Positions 5,487 through 8,158 of a stretch of DNA of 8,158 nt are shown piece by piece. The DNA is from an uncultured Variovorax sp. (GTDB lineage: Bacteria; Pseudomonadota; Gammaproteobacteria; Burkholderiales; Burkholderiaceae), in NCBI GenBank assembly GCA_946478645.1, contig CAMLCW010000239.1, positions 1-8,158 of the forward strand. Direction: 5' to 3'. The notes below the pieces were generated by a model. The model saw only the letters and a list, made by a program, of their open reading frames with translations, made no database searches and was not told the origin of the DNA. The translations under genes and the position numbers were made by a program. The first letter of the stretch is position 1, and the number at the start of each line of letters is the position of its first letter.

Positions 5487-6046
5487 GGTTCGTATCCGTC
5501 GAGCAGCCGGCGCAGGTGGCGCACGGCAAGCCGCACCCGCGACTTGACTGTACCGAGCGGAAGGCCGAGCGTCTCGGCGATCTGCGAATGCGGTTGCTCC
5601 TCGTAGAAGGAAAGGCGCAGCACGTGCGCCTGCTCGGCCGGCAGCCGGGCGATGGCGTCCCGCACGCCGGCCTCGCGCTGCCGCGTCAGCAGCAGGTCGT
5701 CGGGCTGGGGCAGGTCGTCGGGCATGGCGTCGCCGTCGAGTTCGTCGGTGTCGGCGGTGGCGCGGTTGCCGACGCGCCGGAAATGATCGACGCGCAGGTT
5801 GCGCGCGATGGTGAAGATCCAGGTCGAGACGTTGGCGCGGCTTGCATCGAAGCTCGGCGCCTTGCGCCAGACGCTCACCATCGCTTCCTGCGCCAGTTCC
5901 TCGGCCAGGCCTTCGGCGGTGCCGAGCCGCACCAGGTACGACTTCACGCGCGGCGCGAAATGCTTGAAGAGCGCAGCGAAGGCCTGCCTGTCGCCCTGGC
6001 GCGCCACGGCTTCGGCCAGGCTGTTGAGTTCTTCGCTTGTCGGCAT
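5483..6046 (-). CDS. rpoE: ECF sigma factor, RpoE/ChrR-linked (ECF11-like)
   Basis: A 187-residue (from 6046) group-4 sigma-70 factor that would direct RNA polymerase to stress promoters when released by ChrR. Region 2 covers about 22-92 (AFAALFKHFAPRVKSYL, then AEELAQEAMVSVW and WIFTIARNLRVDHFRR). Region 4 covers about 127-181 with the helix-turn-helix HSQIAETLGLPLGTVKSRV. The protein ends right after region 4, so it lacks the C-terminal SnoaL-like extension of ECF41 factors. The start is uncertain. The ATG at 6145 has an excellent AGGAG 4 bases upstream and would add 33 unusual residues, but that AGGAG overlaps the predicted -10 of the gene's own promoter, so the autoregulated transcript would begin at about that ATG. 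The ATG at 6046 gives normal family length but weak ribosome binding. The symbol follows R. sphaeroides; it is not the envelope-stress RpoE of E. coli. Confidence 0.9.
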   Translation of the reverse strand: MPTSEELNSLAEAVARQGDRQAFAALFKHFAPRVKSYLVRLGTAEGLAEELAQEAMVSVWRKAPSFDASRANVSTWIFTIARNLRVDHFRRVGNRATADTDELDGDAMPDDLPQPDDLLLTRQREAGVRDAIARLPAEQAHVLRLSFYEEQPHSQIAETLGLPLGTVKSRVRLAVRHLRRLLDGYEP

Positions 6047-6153
6047 CGCGTCCCGGCCCTGATGCAGTGTCACGATCGACAGCCATGGCGCTCGCGATCG
6101 GGGCCGCGCGAGGACGGGTGCCTGGGCATGTCGGACGGTGTTCATGCTGCTCC

Positions 6154-6179
6154 TACGCACCGCCGGCGGGATTAGATCA
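6154..6179 (-). promoter_or_regulatory. Predicted autoregulated ECF promoter of the sigma/chrR operon
   Basis: On the minus strand TGATCT (6179-6174) is followed after 16 bases (6173-6158) by CGTA (6157-6154). The -35 differs by one base from TGATCC, and the site matches those ahead of the FAD gene and the methyltransferase operon. Autoregulation is usual for sigma/ChrR operons. Initiation would fall near 6144-6148, on top of the upstream candidate start codon at 6145, which is why the downstream ATG at 6046 was preferred. Confidence 0.65.
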
Positions 6180-6204
6180 CAGCGCATGCGGGGCGCGGCC
6201 CGGT

Positions 6205-6230
6205 AAATCCAAAGTAGAAGAAGCTGCGTA
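6205..6230 (+). promoter_or_regulatory. Predicted ECF (RpoE/ChrR-type) promoter of the FAD oxidoreductase operon
   Basis: AAATCC at 6205-6210 and CGTA at 6227-6230 are 16 bases apart. The -35 departs from TGATCC at its first two bases, so this is the weakest of the three sites, but the spacing and the CTGCGTA context are the same as at the methyltransferase operon. Transcription would start near 6238, giving a leader of about 24 bases that includes GGAG (6253-6256) ahead of the ATG at 6262. It is divergent from the sigma promoter, with about 25 bases between the two -35 elements. Confidence 0.58.
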
Positions 6231-6261
6231 CAAGCGGCTACATGTTGTTTCCGGAGCCTCC

Positions 6262-7644
6262 ATGACCGTTGCCGCCGCCCCCGAAGCCCCGTTGCCGCCC
6301 GCCGACGCCGCAGGTGGCAGCGCGCTCGACATCGCCGTGATCGGCAGCGGCATCTCGGGGCTGGCCGCGGCCTGGCTTTTGTCGCAGCGGCACCGCGTCA
6401 CGGTATACGAAGCCGACGCCCGGCCCGGCGGCCACAGCAACACGGTGCAGGTGGCGGGGACCGGCGGCCGGCCGGTGGCGGTCGATACCGGCTTCATCGT
6501 CTACAACGAATCCGCCTACCCGAACCTCACGGCGCTGTTCGCGCACCTGGGCGTGGCAACGCAGCCGGCCGAGATGTCGTTCGCGGTGAGCCTCGACGGC
6601 GGCGCGCTCGAGTATTCGGGCAGCGGCCTGCGCGGCCTGTTCGCGCAGCCTGCCAACCTCGTCAAGCCGCGCTTCTGGGCGATGCTGCGCGAACTGGTGC
6701 GCTTCTACCGCGAGGCGCCAGCCGACGCCGCGCAGTTCGGCCTGCAGCCGCTCGACGCCTACCTCGATGCGCGGGGCTACGGCCGCGCCTTTCGCGACGA
6801 CCACCTGTACCCGATGGCGGCCGCGATCTGGTCGACGCCGGCCGCGCGCGTCGGCGACTACCCGACCGAAGCCTTCGTGCGTTTCTGCGAGAACCACCAT
6901 CTGCTGAGCCTCGGCGACCGGCCCGCGTGGCGCACGGTGACGGGCGGCAGCGCGCGCTATGTGGCGCGGCTGGCCGAAGGCATCGGCGAGCCGCTGAGGC
7001 TCGACAGCGCCGCGGTCGAGGTGCGGCGCGAGGCGGATGGGGTGATGGTGCGCACCGACGCATCGGCCGCGTCGCGGCGCTTCGACCATGTGGTGATCGC
7101 GGCGCATGCCGACCAGGCGCTGCGCCTGCTGCCCGACCCGAGCGCCGCCGAGACGCGGCTGCTGGGCGCCTTCGGCTACACCCGCAACCGCGCGGTGCTG
7201 CACAGCGACCCGGCGCTGATGCCCCGGCGGCGCGCCGTCTGGTCGAGCTGGAACTACGCGGCCGACCGCCGCCGCGCCGAAGCGCCCTGCGTCACCTACT
7301 GGATGAACCGCCTGCAGGGCATCGCGGACGACACGCCGCTCTTCCTCACGCTGAACCCGGTGCGCGAGCCCGCGCCCGGGCACATGCTGCGCAGCGAGGT
7401 CTACGAGCATCCGGTGTTCGACCCGGCTGCCATGCGCGCGCAGGACGAACTGTGGTCGCTGCAGGGGCAGCGCCGCACCTGGTTCTGTGGCGCCTACTTC
7501 GGTGCCGGCTTCCATGAGGACGGGCTGCAGGCCGGACTGGCCGTGGCCGAAGCGCTCGGCGGCGTGCGCCGGCCATGGAACGTGGCGGGCGAGTCGGACC
7601 GCATCCGCCTTCGGCCGCGCCAGGCCGCGGAGGCCACCGCTTGA
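6262..7644 (+). CDS. FAD-dependent amine-oxidase-like oxidoreductase (NAD(P)-binding Rossmann protein)
   Basis: A 460-residue flavoprotein. After an Ala/Pro-rich leader, the dinucleotide-binding motif GSGISG (28-33) is followed by E50 for the ribose and the RPGGHSNT block (54-61) of the amine-oxidase/phytoene-desaturase superfamily. DTGF (75-78) follows, and the C-terminal FAD-contact region is WFCGAYFGAGFHEDG (407-421). Membrane helices are not evident. Relatives sit beside cfa-like methyltransferases and DUF1365 genes in many proteobacteria. In the furan-fatty-acid pathway of R. sphaeroides a desaturase acts on methylated acyl chains, so dehydrogenation of the methyltransferase product is a reasonable inference; reduction or oxidation of another lipid is possible. 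GGAG (6253-6256) is 5 bases before the ATG. The gene is divergent from the sigma gene, has a matching ECF promoter, and overlaps the DUF1365 start by 4 bases. Family firm, substrate unknown. Confidence 0.92.
   Translation: MTVAAAPEAPLPPADAAGGSALDIAVIGSGISGLAAAWLLSQRHRVTVYEADARPGGHSNTVQVAGTGGRPVAVDTGFIVYNESAYPNLTALFAHLGVATQPAEMSFAVSLDGGALEYSGSGLRGLFAQPANLVKPRFWAMLRELVRFYREAPADAAQFGLQPLDAYLDARGYGRAFRDDHLYPMAAAIWSTPAARVGDYPTEAFVRFCENHHLLSLGDRPAWRTVTGGSARYVARLAEGIGEPLRLDSAAVEVRREADGVMVRTDASAASRRFDHVVIAAHADQALRLLPDPSAAETRLLGAFGYTRNRAVLHSDPALMPRRRAVWSSWNYAADRRRAEAPCVTYWMNRLQGIADDTPLFLTLNPVREPAPGHMLRSEVYEHPVFDPAAMRAQDELWSLQGQRRTWFCGAYFGAGFHEDGLQAGLAVAEALGGVRRPWNVAGESDRIRLRPRQAAEATA
7629..7643 (+). 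promoter_or_regulatory. Ribosome binding site fixing a TTG start
   Basis: GGAGG at 7629-7633 lies 7 bases before TTG at 7641. The TTG overlaps the stop of the FAD gene as TTGA, parallel to the ATGA junctions elsewhere in the window. The first in-frame ATG (7677) would remove the LYVGRV segment that I expect at the N-terminus of DUF1365 proteins. Confidence 0.75.
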
Positions 7645-8158
7645 ACGACGATGCCGCGCTCTACGTCGGCCGCGTCATGCACCAGCGGCTGCGCCCGGCG
7701 CGCCACCGCCTCGGCTACCGCGTGTTCTCCATGCTGGTCGACATCGACGCGCTGCCCGCGCTGTCGCGCCGGCTGCGGCTCTTTTCGTTCGACCGCTTCA
7801 ACCTGTTCAGCCTGCATGCGCGCGACTATGGCGCGGGCGACGGCCTCGGGCTGCGCGCGCACGTCGAGCGCCAGCTGCTGGCCGCGGGCCTGCGCAGCGG
7901 CGGCGCGATCCGGCTGCTCAGCATGCCGCGCATCCTCGGCCATGCCTTCAATCCGCTCAGCGTGTATTTCTGCGACCACCCCGAAGGCGGGCTGCAGGCG
8001 GTGCTCTACGAGGTGAACAACACCTTCGGGCAGCGCCACAGCTACCTCATCGCGGTGGACGAGGCCGAGCGCCATGGCGAGCGCATCGCGCAGCAGTGCG
8101 CCAAGCAGTTCCACGTCTCGCCGTTCCTCGACATCGACATGCGCTATGCGTTTCGCGT
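7641..8158 (+). CDS. DUF1365 family protein (C-terminus cut by window edge)
   Basis: The first 172 residues of a protein family usually about 250-270 long. It starts at TTG 7641 and stays open to the right edge. Family blocks are LYVGRVMHQRLRPARHR (7-23), FDRFNLFSLHARDYG (50-64), RILGHAFNPLSVYFC (97-111), EVNNTFGQRHSYL (124-136) and KQFHVSPF (155-162). The histidines in these blocks (H101, H133, H158) are candidates for metal or substrate binding. The family has no established reaction. It is almost always next to an FAD-dependent oxidoreductase like the one upstream, which suggests the two act on the same lipid intermediate. No signal peptide or clear membrane segment is seen in the visible part. 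Translational coupling to the FAD gene through TTGA and the shared promoter make it part of the same regulon. Identification is firm, function unknown. Confidence 0.9.
   Translation, partial: MNDDAALYVGRVMHQRLRPARHRLGYRVFSMLVDIDALPALSRRLRLFSFDRFNLFSLHARDYGAGDGLGLRAHVERQLLAAGLRSGGAIRLLSMPRILGHAFNPLSVYFCDHPEGGLQAVLYEVNNTFGQRHSYLIAVDEAERHGERIAQQCAKQFHVSPFLDIDMRYAFR

Noticed and set aside
5483..6046. Sigma factor as the ECF41 regulator of the CMD gene
   Set aside because: The protein stops immediately after region 4, without the C-terminal SnoaL-like domain typical of ECF41, and it is paired with a ChrR anti-sigma factor, which ECF41 factors lack.
1..8158. Mobile elements, CRISPR arrays, tRNA or rRNA genes, phage remnants
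   Set aside because: No transposase or integrase similarity, direct-repeat arrays, or structural RNA signatures were seen; codon style is uniform and genes are tightly packed.

Overview
The window is very GC-rich, gene-dense bacterial chromosome. Tight ATGA overlaps, the high-GC codon bias and the protein families fit a betaproteobacterium of the Comamonadaceae, perhaps Variovorax; that placement is inference from gene content and not from a marker gene. There are no mobile elements, RNA genes, CRISPR arrays or gene-free stretches over 300 bases. Gene gaps range from 1 base to about 215 bases.

Layout. (1) Positions 1-681, minus strand: a LysR-type regulator cut by the left edge. (2) 786-4251, plus strand: a five-gene operon of a cyclopropane-fatty-acid-synthase-like SAM methyltransferase, DUF2878 membrane protein, DUF1295 membrane protein (steroid 5-alpha-reductase-like), exported DUF6134 protein and DUF2177 membrane protein. 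(3) 4253-4714, minus strand: an AhpD/carboxymuconolactone-decarboxylase (CMD) protein with its own promoter, ending 1 base from the DUF2177 gene. (4) 4827-6046 (possibly to 6145), minus strand: a two-gene operon of an ECF sigma factor and its ChrR-type zinc anti-sigma factor, closed by an intrinsic terminator. (5) 6262 to the right edge, plus strand: an FAD-dependent oxidoreductase and a DUF1365 protein, the latter starting at TTG and cut by the edge.

How it works together. The sigma/ChrR pair resembles RpoE-ChrR of Rhodobacter sphaeroides, the singlet-oxygen stress switch. A TGATCC-N16-CGTA-like promoter, with identical 16-base spacing, lies ahead of the sigma gene, the FAD/DUF1365 operon and the methyltransferase operon. 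The simplest reading is that one stress-activated sigma factor drives itself and two operons that remodel membrane fatty acids. A methyltransferase acting on unsaturated phospholipid chains plus an FAD-dependent oxidoreductase is the core of known bacterial routes to methylated and furan fatty acids. The DUF proteins would be membrane or periplasmic accessory steps whose chemistry is unknown.

A second regulatory layer is suggested at the CMD gene. Its upstream region has TGTCACA-N16-CGTC, the motif reported for ECF41 sigma factors, which typically control CMD-type genes, yet no ECF41 sigma gene is present here. The sigma factor in the window is not ECF41, because it ends right after region 4. 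The most noteworthy content is therefore regulatory: two different ECF promoter classes within one compact putative oxidative-stress and lipid-modification locus.
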